64,000 nt of DNA from Chitinophaga pendula (GCF_020386615.1 NZ_CP077769.1:5815501-5879500); one strand, 5' to 3'; positions 18,698 to 28,774 are shown, counted from the stretch's first letter. Notes: generated by a model not told the origin, from the letters alone. A program made the numbers and translations.

Positions 18698-20251
18698 ATG
18701 CGTAGATTAACCTCTGTATCATTGCTCCTAGGCACCGGCATATTGCTATCCATGACGTCTTGTAACAAAGACGGCGGCGGTGGGCTTTTCGGCAAGAAAA
18801 AAGATAAATCTTCCGCTACCGGTTGGAGCTATAACGACCCAAAGATGGGTGGCTTCACCGTAGCTAAAAATAAAGACCAGCAAACCGGCCCGGGTCTTGT
18901 ATTCGTTCAGGGTGGTACCTTCGCAATGGGGGCCACAGAACAGGATGTAATGGGCGACTGGAATAATATCCCTCGCCGTATTACCGTATCCTCCTTCTAC
19001 ATCGACGAATCCGAAGTATCCAACGTACACTACCGCGAATACCTCTTCTGGATTAAAAGGGTGTACAACGAATCCTTCCCCGAAGTATACCGCAAAGCAC
19101 TGCCCGATACCCTCGTTTGGCGTAGCGAACTGGCATACAACGAACCACTGGTAGAATACTACTTCCGCCACCCGGCATACAACGACTATCCAGTAGTAGG
19201 TGTAACTTGGAAACAGGCCACCGACTATTGTAAATGGCGCTCCAACCGGGTGAACGAAAAACTCCTCATGGACAAAGGCCTCCTCTCCAAAGCAGACGTA
19301 GCCAACCAGGCCGATGACAACACCTTCGATACCAAAGCATATACTGCCGGTCTCTATGAAGGCACCCCTGGTAAAATGTCCAAAGGCACCAAAAGCCAGT
19401 TCAAAAATGCAGATGGCACCCCCCGCCGCGCAGAGTTTGAAGATGGTATCATGCTCCCGGCATACCGCCTCCCCACTGAAGCAGAATGGGAATACGCTGC
19501 CCTCGGTTACATTGGGCAGAACCCCTCCTCCTCCAAAAAAGAAGGTAAACGTGGAGAAGAGCTGATCATGAACAAACAGATCTACTCCTGGGGTACCAAC
19601 ACCGCCGGCCTCCGCGACATCCGCCGTGGCAACTGGCAAGGTCAGTTCCTCGCCAACTTCAAACGTGGATCTGGTGACAACATGGGTATGGCCGGTGGTC
19701 TGAACGACCGCGCTTCCATCCCTGGCCCTGTCCGCTCCTTCTTCCCCAATACATTTGGTATTTATAACATGTCCGGTAACGTAGCCGAATGGGTACTCGA
19801 CGTATATCGTCCCCTCAACCCTATCGATGGCGATGACTTCAACTACTTCCGCGGTAATAAGTTCGAAACCGTACTTATGAATGGTGAGAATGAACCCGAA
19901 AAAGATAGCCTCGGTATGCTGAAAATGCGTGCCATCACCGACGAAGAAAGTGCCGGCCGTCTGAACTACCAGAAAGGAGATGTGATCAACTACCTCGATG
20001 GTGACTCCCTCTCCCAGGTACAATATGGTTACGGTATCACCTCCCTCGTGAATGATAAATCACGCGTGATCAAAGGTGGTAGCTGGAACGACCGCGCTTA
20101 CTGGCTCTCTCCAGGCAGCCGCCGCTTCATGCAAGAAGATATGGCCACCAATACTGTCGGATTCCGTTGCGCAATGGACCGCGTAGGTAGCCCGGAAGGT
20201 AACCGCTTCAAAACCGGTAACCTCTTCCGCAAACAGCGTCAAAAGAGATAA
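18698..20251 (+). CDS. gldJ: Gliding motility lipoprotein GldJ
   Basis: A 517-residue lipoprotein (Cys22 in LLSMTSC) with a formylglycine-generating-enzyme-like (SUMF1) fold. It has the GldJ opening GPGLVFVQGGTFAMG near 67-81, DDWNN-type IPRRITVSSFYIDESEVSN near 95-110, LPTEAEWEYAALG near 255, MSGNVAEWVLDVYRP near 362 and a final GGSWNDRAYWLSPGSRRF. In Flavobacterium johnsoniae GldJ is required for gliding and stabilises GldK and other type IX motor parts. GldK is a paralogue, but the sequence and the porU/porV neighbourhood favour GldJ. Transcription is divergent from porU. Confidence 0.9.
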   Translation: MRRLTSVSLLLGTGILLSMTSCNKDGGGGLFGKKKDKSSATGWSYNDPKMGGFTVAKNKDQQTGPGLVFVQGGTFAMGATEQDVMGDWNNIPRRITVSSFYIDESEVSNVHYREYLFWIKRVYNESFPEVYRKALPDTLVWRSELAYNEPLVEYYFRHPAYNDYPVVGVTWKQATDYCKWRSNRVNEKLLMDKGLLSKADVANQADDNTFDTKAYTAGLYEGTPGKMSKGTKSQFKNADGTPRRAEFEDGIMLPAYRLPTEAEWEYAALGYIGQNPSSSKKEGKRGEELIMNKQIYSWGTNTAGLRDIRRGNWQGQFLANFKRGSGDNMGMAGGLNDRASIPGPVRSFFPNTFGIYNMSGNVAEWVLDVYRPLNPIDGDDFNYFRGNKFETVLMNGENEPEKDSLGMLKMRAITDEESAGRLNYQKGDVINYLDGDSLSQVQYGYGITSLVNDKSRVIKGGSWNDRAYWLSPGSRRFMQEDMATNTVGFRCAMDRVGSPEGNRFKTGNLFRKQRQKR

Positions 20252-20276
20252 CGCCAACTTTACGATAGGAACGAGA

Positions 20277-20301
20277 AAAGCCTCCCCGACCGGGAGGCTT
20301 T
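20277..20301 (+). terminator. Terminator of gldJ
   Basis: A 10-bp perfect stem AAAGCCTCCC / GGGAGGCTTT with a 5-nt loop followed by TT, 25 bp after the gldJ stop. Confidence 0.9.
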
Positions 20302-20334
20302 TTGCTGGTATACCTTATCGCTATACACAAAAAA

Positions 20335-20360
20335 ATACGGTCATCCGCAGATAACCGTAT
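20335..20360 (-). terminator. Terminator of the cytochrome lipoprotein gene
   Basis: Stem ATACGGT/ACCGTAT with inner ATC/GAT pairing. On the minus strand it is followed by a T-run (complement of the A-run 20329-20335). Confidence 0.7.
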
Positions 20361-20420
20361 GCATAGCATCATAGCATTACATGCTTAATAATTTTTTTTA
20401 CGTGTCCGCAGTATCCGCAA

Positions 20421-20780
20421 CTATTGCGGCATATTCCGCGTGATCCATGCCTTCAACAGCTCCTTCTGCTGCTGTGTCAGCGTACGGCCGCCTATCGGCA
20501 TACGACCAGATTGTACCGCATCATTCAAACGTGCACCATTCGTCTTCGCATTATCGTAAGTATCCTCATACTTCCACGCCCGCGAAGCACCCCCCGTGCC
20601 ACCATGGCAGCCAGAACAATTGGTCTTCAAAAGATCTTTCGTAAAGTTGGTATAGCTAACATTATTAGCAGTCACAACATTGGGGTCCTCAGGGGGAGTA
20701 GGTGCTGGCGCCTCTTTTTTGGTACAGGACAGCAATAATAGTGATAACGATGCCAACAACAGGGGCAGGCGTGTCTTCAT
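20421..20780 (-). CDS. Monoheme c-type cytochrome lipoprotein
   Basis: A 119-residue lipoprotein with a lipobox at Cys19 (LLLSC), a short Pro-rich linker (about 23-35), and one heme c motif CSGCH near residue 56. A methionine in GRMPIGG near 93 is positioned as a possible sixth ligand, and the C-terminal helix (QQQKELLKAWI) is typical of small cytochrome c domains. It would carry electrons at the periplasmic or outer face of the envelope, or act as a heme sensor; the partner is unknown. It is a single gene in its own orientation block with Bcp and M23 upstream. Confidence 0.85.
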   Translation of the reverse strand: MKTRLPLLLASLSLLLLSCTKKEAPAPTPPEDPNVVTANNVSYTNFTKDLLKTNCSGCHGGTGGASRAWKYEDTYDNAKTNGARLNDAVQSGRMPIGGRTLTQQQKELLKAWITRNMPQ

Positions 20781-20902
20781 AAATACACTTAATTAAATGA
20801 ACAATAGAGTGGTCTTCCTATCCGTATACGACACCTGATCGTAAATGGTTGCCTCACCCTATCGTATCTGCTGTGTAAATTAACACACCATACCACACCT
20901 CA

Positions 20903-21358
20903 CTAAGCACCTAATATCTCCGCAGTATGATCCTTTGTATTCGGCTTGGTAATGATCCTTTCAATCACTCCTTTTTCATCGATCACAAACGTTACCCGGT
21001 GTATACCGTCAAATACACGTCCCATAAACTTCTTCTCGCCCCATACACCATATTGCTCAATGATCTCCCGCTGCTCATCCGCCAGCAAAGGAAAAGGTAG
21101 CTCATATTTCTCTGCAAACTTCGCATGCCGTTGCGCACTGTCTGCACTCACACCTACCACCACATACCCCGCCTGCTGCAAAGCTGCATAGTTATCTCGC
21201 AGATTACAGGCCTGCGCCGTACACCCCGGCGTCATATCCTTCGGATAGAAATATAACACCACCTTCTTACCCTTAAAGTCTTTTAACGAAACGGTATTAC
21301 CATGCTGGTCCGTCCCTTTAAATATAGGAGCTTTATCCCCTTCTTTTAAATGCATCAT
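20903..21358 (-). CDS. bcp: Thioredoxin-dependent thiol peroxidase (Bcp/PrxQ)
   Basis: A 151-residue peroxiredoxin that reduces peroxides with electrons from thioredoxin. The peroxidatic cysteine lies in the TPGCTAQACN motif near 44-53, with the resolving cysteine five residues later, the Bcp/PrxQ pattern. PKDMTPGC preceded by VVLYFYP is the family signature. Two adjacent ATGs (21358, 21355) are possible starts. It lies 14 bp after the M23 peptidase gene, so the two are probably co-transcribed. Confidence 0.94.
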   Translation of the reverse strand: MMHLKEGDKAPIFKGTDQHGNTVSLKDFKGKKVVLYFYPKDMTPGCTAQACNLRDNYAALQQAGYVVVGVSADSAQRHAKFAEKYELPFPLLADEQREIIEQYGVWGEKKFMGRVFDGIHRVTFVIDEKGVIERIITKPNTKDHTAEILGA

Positions 21359-21372
21359 CCTATAATAGCTGA

Positions 21373-23070
21373 TTAACGTTTAAATGTAAATGTATGTACC
21401 TTCTCATTCCCTACTTCATCCGTAACGGTCAGCTGCAGGGCATGTGCGCCAGGCCCGCAATGTTCGTCAAATGTATAGGTCAGCACATTACCCCTCCTGG
21501 ATAGTAACAACCACTTACCGTCCAGCGTAGCCCGGTAAGTTTTGATACCACTCGCATCACTCATCGCAAACGACAACTTTGCCGCCTTAGCCAGGTTACT
21601 GCCGTTTTTCAGTCCGCCGACAGTCGTCACACTAGGTGCGACCGTATCTATCTCCAGGTGAAAATCGCCGAAATCCCTGAACTTCCCTTCATACCAGCCA
21701 TTCACCAATGTCGTCGCAGACACACCCTCTCCCAATCCGCTACGCACCATGATCACCTTATTGGTCAGCGAAGCCGGCACCTCCTTGGTAGGCTTCATAC
21801 GCAGGGTATAATAATCGTGAATAGGTACCAGCGCCGTATGCAGCCGGTAAGTGTTGGAATAAGCTTTCGGATTAGCATTAGGCAACTCCCGGTAGTTAAA
21901 ACAGATTCTGTCATACAACGCCGCTTCATCCAGGTAAAATTCCACCTGGTTATTTTCAAATATATTCCTCGACTCCGGATACATCGTATTCGCACAAGCA
22001 GGAGCATCCGTCGGCTCCCCCGATTGTTGCAGGGAAAATTTCACCGTAGAACTATTACCGTAAGCATCTTTTACCAACAACTTCACCGGATGCGCAGCAC
22101 CGTCAGACAGATCAATCGTACCATCCCCCTTGATATCATGGTAAATACCCAGGTTATTGCCTGGCAGGGAAAAAACTAATTGCAAATAAGGCCCACCACC
22201 CTTCTTCACCTTGTAGTCCACATGTGCATTGATATAACGGGTCTCTTCATAACCGATGTCATCCAGCTGGAAGCCAATGCTGGGCACATCATTATCAAAC
22301 AACAACACCTCATATATCCCATTCGCATTGGCCGAATTACTCTGACGGTCGATCGCGTTAATCGCAACCCCAGCCTGCGAAGCCCTCACCTTTACCACCG
22401 GCTGCGTCGTCACATACTCCCCATCCACTTTCTTCACCGGCAACATCACAGGTGTCTGCTCGTAAATGCTTTTCTCCATATCGTACACCGCTACACGAAA
22501 TACCTCCGGCGTCCGCGTATCAGGAATATCAAAACCAAACAACATCGGGTTCAATGGCTTCTCCGATTTAGTATTACGTATCTCGAAATGCAGATGAGGA
22601 CCGGCAGATCCACCCGTATTACCACTCCAGGCCACAAAATCCCCTTTCTTCACCGGAAACATCCCCGCCGGTATCTCAAAGTTCCCGGCCCAGGATTCCT
22701 GCTTATACTGCTGCTGTTTTATATAAGCTGCCAAAGCAGGATAATAACCGTTCAAATGCGCATACAAAGTCGTATACCCGTTCGGATGTGTAAGGTATAA
22801 GGCATAACCAAATCCCGAATGAGATACATTCACCCGGCTTACATAACCGTCAGCCGCCGCATGAACAGGCAGATTCTCCCGCTGCGCAGTCTTAATGTCT
22901 ATACCGGAATGAAAGTGATTAGGACGCAACTCCCCAAAATTGCCCGCCAACTCGATCGGAATGTTCAGCGGATTTCGAAAATACCCCTGCGGATAACTCT
23001 TCCCTGGTAAATATTGTGCTTGTAATAACTGTGGTAGCAAACAACAAATACCTGCTATTATTCTTTTCAT
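21373..23070 (-). CDS. M23 family metallopeptidase (active LytM domain)
   Basis: A 565-residue exported endopeptidase. It has a signal peptide (about 1-19, ending LLQAQ), then an N-terminally placed M23/LytM domain (about 35-165) with intact zinc motifs: HFHSGID near 53-59 and HLHFEIR near 157-163. These are the residues missing in the EnvC-like protein at 8.3 kb. The remaining 400 residues are beta-rich and resemble Ig-like or adhesin-type modules. It probably cuts peptidoglycan cross-links. The ATG at 23070 gives a better signal peptide than the one two codons upstream (23076). Confidence 0.9.
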   Translation of the reverse strand: MKRIIAGICCLLPQLLQAQYLPGKSYPQGYFRNPLNIPIELAGNFGELRPNHFHSGIDIKTAQRENLPVHAAADGYVSRVNVSHSGFGYALYLTHPNGYTTLYAHLNGYYPALAAYIKQQQYKQESWAGNFEIPAGMFPVKKGDFVAWSGNTGGSAGPHLHFEIRNTKSEKPLNPMLFGFDIPDTRTPEVFRVAVYDMEKSIYEQTPVMLPVKKVDGEYVTTQPVVKVRASQAGVAINAIDRQSNSANANGIYEVLLFDNDVPSIGFQLDDIGYEETRYINAHVDYKVKKGGGPYLQLVFSLPGNNLGIYHDIKGDGTIDLSDGAAHPVKLLVKDAYGNSSTVKFSLQQSGEPTDAPACANTMYPESRNIFENNQVEFYLDEAALYDRICFNYRELPNANPKAYSNTYRLHTALVPIHDYYTLRMKPTKEVPASLTNKVIMVRSGLGEGVSATTLVNGWYEGKFRDFGDFHLEIDTVAPSVTTVGGLKNGSNLAKAAKLSFAMSDASGIKTYRATLDGKWLLLSRRGNVLTYTFDEHCGPGAHALQLTVTDEVGNEKVHTFTFKR

Positions 23071-23199
23071 ACACATAATTGCAAAAGTAAGTGCTTAACA
23101 CTAATTACCTGCCCTTAGTTCAAAAACACCTGCCCCTACCTCATTCAGTATCACCGTTTTTAACATATCTCTAACGTCTGCACATCTTTTCGCCATACC

Positions 23200-23312
23200 C
23201 ATTCCTATAATATTCCTGTATCATTCCTATAGCATTCGTATAGTCATTGTATAAGCTAGGCATATAGTTGCATATACAATGCTTATACAACGCTTATACA
23301 ACCTATATGCAA
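23200..23312. repeat. Array of ten 11-12-bp quasi-repeats upstream of gldA
   Basis: Ten consecutive units of 11 or 12 bp, for example CATTCCTATAG, CATTCGTATAG, then TGCTTATACAA and CGCTTATACAA. Each unit carries a TATA-like core in the same register, so the cores fall about once per DNA turn. The first units are C/T-rich and the last are nearly inverted in composition (GTTGCATATA at 23267 and TATATGCAAC at 23303 are complementary). The array ends 104 bp before the gldA ATG, inside the 346-bp gene-free region 23071-23416. Confidence 0.75.
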
Positions 23313-23416
23313 CAAATCGACAACTAACTGACAATCAATTCGCTATACAAATAACGATTTTTCACAATTTAATAGATGCGTTATTTCTTTACTTTAGTGT
23401 CTCCAAAAAAAGAGCC

Positions 23417-24328
23417 ATGTCAATAGAAGTTGCTGCATTGGGTAAGAACTACGGGGAACAGAAAGCCGTAGACAATATTTCATTCCGGCTCAATAAAGGG
23501 GAGATCGTCGGATTCCTCGGTCCCAACGGTGCCGGCAAATCCACTACCATGAAGATGATCACCGGTTACCTCCCCCCTTCCTCAGGTACCGCCAGCGTCT
23601 GTGGCTTCGATGTCACCCGCGAGCCACTACAGGTACGCCGCCGCCTAGGATACCTCCCCGAAGCCAATCCACTGTACCACGACATGTACGTACGTGAGTT
23701 CCTGGGCTTCATCGCCGATGTACACCTCCTTGGCCCTAAAAAAGAACAGCGGATCTCCGAAATGATAGGCCTCACCGGCCTCCGCCCCGAAAGCGGTAAA
23801 AAGATCGGCGCCCTCTCCAAAGGATACAAACAGCGCGTAGGCCTAGCACAAGCCCTGCTGCACGACCCGGAAGTACTCATCCTCGACGAACCCACCTCCG
23901 GCCTCGATCCTAACCAACTGGCAGATATCCGCTCCCTCATCAAAGACCTGGGTAGTGACAAAACCGTCATACTCTCCACACACATCATGCAGGAAGTCAC
24001 CGCCATGTGCACCCGGGCCATCATCATCAACAAAGGCAAATTGGTAGCAGACGATACCCTGCAACACCTCCAGGAAGGCAATAACACTTCCGCCCACATC
24101 CAGGTAGCCTTCGGCGAACCCATCACCCTGATCGAACTGACACAACTGCCCGGCATCACCCAAGTCATCCCACTGGAAAATAATACCTGGCAGCTCTACG
24201 GACCAGAACTGGAAGCCATCCGTAAAAACCTGCTACATTTCGCTTTGATTAATAACCGGAACATACTTTCTTTGCAGAGCAATTCGCAAAGCCTCGAAGC
24301 TATCTTCAGGCAGCTCACGCAACAATAG
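23417..24328 (+). CDS. gldA: Gliding-motility ABC transporter ATP-binding protein GldA
   Basis: A 303-residue ABC ATPase. Walker A GPNGAGKS near 37-44, ABC signature LSKGYKQRVGLAQALL near 134-149, Walker B VLILDEP near 155-161, and the H-loop STH near 191. GldA with GldF and GldG forms an ABC transporter linked to gliding in Flavobacterium; gldF/gldG are not in the window. The frame is open upstream to 23279, but that extension lies in the repeat array. The ATG at 23417 (MSIEVAALGKNYG) matches the family N-terminus. Any CcmA-like multidrug ATPase would look similar, so the GldA subfamily name is less certain than the ABC call. Confidence 0.85.
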   Translation: MSIEVAALGKNYGEQKAVDNISFRLNKGEIVGFLGPNGAGKSTTMKMITGYLPPSSGTASVCGFDVTREPLQVRRRLGYLPEANPLYHDMYVREFLGFIADVHLLGPKKEQRISEMIGLTGLRPESGKKIGALSKGYKQRVGLAQALLHDPEVLILDEPTSGLDPNQLADIRSLIKDLGSDKTVILSTHIMQEVTAMCTRAIIINKGKLVADDTLQHLQEGNNTSAHIQVAFGEPITLIELTQLPGITQVIPLENNTWQLYGPELEAIRKNLLHFALINNRNILSLQSNSQSLEAIFRQLTQQ

Positions 24329-24382
24329 CCCCGGTAAACGACCGTAAATACCGGTAGTAGCTCTTATAAAACTGTATCTTAA

Positions 24383-25696
<1,314 letters not shown>

Positions 25697-25791
25697 GCCT
25701 TCCGCTTATAACGATACTACAACTAAGTAAGCCGCCGCTTACCAACATAAGCCGGCTTAATAGCAACACCAGCTATAATTAGTGGTCAATA

Positions 25792-25830
25792 TTTCCGGGT
25801 ACTGGGTCACTCCAGGACCCGGAATCTTTT
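25792..25830 (+). terminator. Terminator of eno
   Basis: Stem TTCCGGGT / ACCCGGAA with an inner CTGG/CCAG pairing, followed by TCTTTT. It lies 97 bp after the eno stop and 22 bp before the next ATG. Confidence 0.75.
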
Positions 25831-25851
25831 AGACAACCTTATTAAACTGTC

Positions 25852-26169
25852 ATGCCAGCGATCAAATCATTCAAAGTGCCTAGCTACCTACGCAACAAAT
25901 ACTTTGCGGCAGCACTCGCATTTGTCATCTGGCTCGCGTTCCTCGACCGAAATAACCTCCTGTCCCAATACCAGCTACAATCAGAAGTAAATACCCTCGA
26001 AGGACAAAAAGAATTCTTTAAATCAGAAATAGATAATACCCGCAAAGAACAACAGGAACTACTCTCAAGCCCCGAAAAATTAGAGAAATTCGCCCGCGAA
26101 AAATACCTCATGAAAAAAGACAATGAAGACCTCTTCATCGTCACAGAAACCCCCAAAGAAAAAAAATAG
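25852..26169 (+). CDS. FtsB/DivIC family septum formation protein
   Basis: A 105-residue bitopic membrane protein: short cytoplasmic N-terminus, one transmembrane helix (about 16-32), a periplasmic coiled coil (about 38-75), then a conserved REKYLMKKDNEDLFIV segment like the FtsB/DivIC family. These proteins link FtsL and FtsQ in the divisome. The position directly after eno parallels the eno-ftsB order of gamma-proteobacteria. Size and architecture fit well; which of FtsB or DivIC is the better name cannot be settled here. Confidence 0.85.
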   Translation: MPAIKSFKVPSYLRNKYFAAALAFVIWLAFLDRNNLLSQYQLQSEVNTLEGQKEFFKSEIDNTRKEQQELLSSPEKLEKFAREKYLMKKDNEDLFIVTETPKEKK

Positions 26170-26342
26170 TCATCACCCGCTACCCCTTGCCCCGTCCATA
26201 AAACGACCCGGACATCAACAGACATCAGTTATCTATTTCACGTATTTATACGTTTTTTGCATAGATTTTGCAGGGAAATGACAATACTTTTGCCCATTCA
26301 CCGTTAATACAGTGCGATACTATTAACCAAACTTTTTACTGC

Positions 26343-26552
26343 ATGAGTAATTTTACACATTCCACTACCACCCCAATCACTGATAGCCGCTCCAACTCCA
26401 AAACCCAACAAGAGCTGCTCTCAGCAGAAGAACAAGTCTGCCTGCGCCAGGCCCTCGACTCCCTGATCTGCTCCCCAAGAGCATCCACACTCGAAGCCAT
26501 CTTCAAATACGCAGAGACCCACACTTCTAATAACACACCGGAACACCGGTAA
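26343..26552 (+). CDS. Small hypothetical protein
   Basis: A 69-residue protein beginning at ATG 26343 with a Ser/Thr-rich N-terminal third and a predicted helical C-terminal part (LLSAEEQVCLRQALDSL, STLEAIFKYAE). The frame is open to 26268, but the ATG at 26343 is preferred because a good -7 element (TACTTTTG, 26285-26292) lies between the two. No family was recognised. It has no signal peptide and is flanked by the FtsB-like gene and nth on the same strand. Probably real, given its helical, charged C-terminus. Confidence 0.55.
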   Translation: MSNFTHSTTTPITDSRSNSKTQQELLSAEEQVCLRQALDSLICSPRASTLEAIFKYAETHTSNNTPEHR

Positions 26553-26634
26553 GACCAACATACGATCCGCTTTAACACCCTTTGTCAGCCATCCACATGG
26601 CCTGTCCATCATCGACTTTTTCTATCTTTACAAC

Positions 26635-27285
26635 ATGACAAAGAAAGAGCGCTTCGCATTCGTATTGGACTACTTCGAAAAACATGCACCAAACGCCGAA
26701 ACAGAACTGATCTACGATAATACCTACCAACTCCTGGTAGCCGTAATCCTGTCTGCCCAATGCACCGATAAAAGGGTCAACATGACCACCCCCGCCATCT
26801 TTCAGCAATACCCGGATATCGAAAGCCTCAGCCACGCCACCTTCGACGATCTCTTCCCGCTCATCCGCAGCATCAGCTACCCCAATAACAAAACCAAACA
26901 TCTCATCGGAATGGCCCAAATGGTCATCGAAGACTTTAATGGCGAAATACCCGCTACCGTACCAGAACTGGTCAAACTACCAGGCGTAGGCCGCAAAACA
27001 GCCAATGTCATTACCTCCGTCGTACACCACCAACCCAATATGGCCGTCGATACCCACGTATTCCGGGTATCCGCTCGCATCGGCCTTACCACCAACGCCA
27101 AAACACCCCTCCAGACCGAACAACAACTACTCAAATATATACCCACAGAAAAGGTACATATAGCCCACCACTGGCTCATCCTGCACGGCCGGTACATCTG
27201 CCTCGCCCGCTCGCCAAAATGCGAAGAATGCGGCCTCAGACCCGTCTGCAAATATTATCAGCAAAACCTTCGGAAAGGCTTCTAA
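26635..27285 (+). CDS. nth: Endonuclease III
   Basis: Bifunctional DNA glycosylase/AP lyase for oxidised pyrimidines in base-excision repair. The 216-residue protein has the helix-hairpin-helix LPGVGRKTANVI with catalytic Lys121, Asp139 in VDTHVFR, and the C-terminal iron-sulfur loop Cys189-X6-Cys196-X2-Cys199-X5-Cys205. All positions match E. coli Nth within one residue. The start at ATG 26635 is firm. A TATCTTTA sequence just upstream may be its -7 element. Confidence 0.97.
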   Translation: MTKKERFAFVLDYFEKHAPNAETELIYDNTYQLLVAVILSAQCTDKRVNMTTPAIFQQYPDIESLSHATFDDLFPLIRSISYPNNKTKHLIGMAQMVIEDFNGEIPATVPELVKLPGVGRKTANVITSVVHHQPNMAVDTHVFRVSARIGLTTNAKTPLQTEQQLLKYIPTEKVHIAHHWLILHGRYICLARSPKCEECGLRPVCKYYQQNLRKGF

Positions 27286-27405
27286 ACACCACTTGCTTCA
27301 TCAAGTCGGTTTATGTATCTTACTGCCCGTAAAAATATTTCCACGTTATGCCGTCATCTTGACTCTTATTGGCTACTATACAACTGAACAGCAGCTATAT
27401 AGCTA

Positions 27406-27437
27406 TTTGTCAACACATTGACAGCAAAGTATTTTTA
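27406..27437 (+). promoter_or_regulatory. Promoter and dyad upstream of the permease gene
   Basis: TTTG (27406-27409), 20 nt, then TATTTTTA (27430-27437) resembles the Bacteroidota -33/-7 consensus with one extra base. The spacer contains a perfect dyad TGTCAA-N4-TTGACA (27408-27423), placed where a repressor would block the promoter. Confidence 0.5.
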
Positions 27438-27491
27438 TTATCTTAAACCTTTATTAATCTATTTTTCTCAGATCCAACAAGCATCAGCATT

Positions 27492-28700
27492 ATGAAACTA
27501 ACTACCAGAGTGCAATTGTCTACCATGATGTTCCTCGAGTTCTTCATCTGGGGAGCTTGGTTCGTAACAATGGGCACATTCCTGCTCACGCACCTGCATA
27601 CCTCCGGTACCCAGGTAGGTGTAGCGTACCTTACACAATCCATCGGCGCCATTGTCGCTCCTTTCATCATCGGCCTCATCGCCGATAAATTCATCGCAGC
27701 CCAGATCATCCTCGGTATATTGCACATCGCCGGCGCTATCCTCCTCTGGGTAGCCAGCACCGCCGTCGACTTCGATGGCTTCTACCCCCTGCTCCTGGTA
27801 TACATGATCCTGTATATGCCCACCCTCGCATTAGTCAACTCTATCTCATTCCGACAAATGCAAGACCCTAGCAAAGAATTCCCTCCTATCCGACTCCTCG
27901 GTACCCTCGGCTGGATCATCGCCGGCCTCGTAATCGGATGGCTCGCGTGGGAGAAAAATGGCAACCTCGCCCTTACCTTCAAAATGGCAGCCATAGCTTC
28001 CGCCATACTCGGCGTATTCGCATTCACCCTGCCACACACACCTCCACTGAAAAAAGACCAGAAAGTATCCGTAAGCGATATCCTCGGCCTCGACGCTATC
28101 CGCTTACTGAAAAATAAATCTTACCTCCTGTTCTTCCTGTCTTCCGTAGCCATCTGTATCCCACTGGCATTCTACTATAACTTCACCAACCCATTCCTCA
28201 ATGAAGTAGGTATGAGCTCCGCCGCCGGTAAACAATCAATGGGACAGATATCCGAACTCCTGTTCATGGCCCTCATGCCCCTCTTCTTCGCACGCCTCGG
28301 CGTAAAGAAAATGCTGGCAGTAGGCATGCTCGCCTGGGTAGTACGCTACGGACTGTTCGCATACGGCAACGTAGACGCAAACTACTGGATGCTCATCGGC
28401 GGTATCGTATTACATGGTATCTGCTACGACTTCTTCTTCGTAACCGGTCAGATATACACCGATAACCTCGCCGGCGAACGCTTTAAAAGCGCCGCACAAG
28501 GCCTCGTTACCTTAGCAACATATGGCGTCGGAATGCTGATCGGATTCCTCATCTCCGGCCCTATCGTAGATAATTTCAAAACAGGCGAAACACACGACTG
28601 GCACAGTATCTGGATGATACCCGCCGGTATCGCCGCCGTTGTACTGGTATTGTTCCTCCTCTTCTTCAAAGACACCAATACCAAAACACAAACGAAATAA
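27492..28700 (+). CDS. MFS permease, nucleoside:H+ symporter (NupG/NHS) type
   Basis: A 402-residue inner-membrane protein with about twelve hydrophobic helices. The opening (MMFLEFFIWGAWFVTMGTFL), the MPTLALVNSISFRQM segment near 112-126, and the FPPIRLLGTLGWIIAGLVIGW segment near 132-152 are typical of the nucleoside:H+ symporter family, represented by NupG and XapB. Bacteroidota carry many such paralogues beside oxidoreductase or sugar-catabolism genes, as here with a Gfo/Idh/MocA gene 74 bp downstream. Substrate could be a nucleoside or a sugar-like compound. Both genes probably form one transcript. Confidence 0.88.
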   Translation: MKLTTRVQLSTMMFLEFFIWGAWFVTMGTFLLTHLHTSGTQVGVAYLTQSIGAIVAPFIIGLIADKFIAAQIILGILHIAGAILLWVASTAVDFDGFYPLLLVYMILYMPTLALVNSISFRQMQDPSKEFPPIRLLGTLGWIIAGLVIGWLAWEKNGNLALTFKMAAIASAILGVFAFTLPHTPPLKKDQKVSVSDILGLDAIRLLKNKSYLLFFLSSVAICIPLAFYYNFTNPFLNEVGMSSAAGKQSMGQISELLFMALMPLFFARLGVKKMLAVGMLAWVVRYGLFAYGNVDANYWMLIGGIVLHGICYDFFFVTGQIYTDNLAGERFKSAAQGLVTLATYGVGMLIGFLISGPIVDNFKTGETHDWHSIWMIPAGIAAVVLVLFLLFFKDTNTKTQTK

Positions 28701-28722
28701 AATAATCACACACGATTCTTAT

Positions 28723-28751
28723 CTACGGCTGCTCCCAACGGGCAGCCGTAG
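28723..28751 (+). terminator. Hairpin between the permease and oxidoreductase genes
   Basis: A 10-bp perfect stem CTACGGCTGC / complement with a 9-nt loop. There is no T-run, so it may be a processing or stability element inside a dicistronic mRNA rather than a true terminator. Confidence 0.5.
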
Positions 28752-28774
28752 TCACCTAATAATAAACCGAGATT

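Noticed and set aside
18746..20023. Long minus-strand frame (425 codons) opposite gldJ
   Set aside because: It is an antisense shadow of gldJ: no start signal, no family resemblance, and gldJ has clear motifs and a lipoprotein signal.
23279..23416. 46-codon N-terminal extension of gldA
   Set aside because: Most of it starts within the repeat array; the ATG at 23417 gives the normal ABC-ATPase N-terminus.
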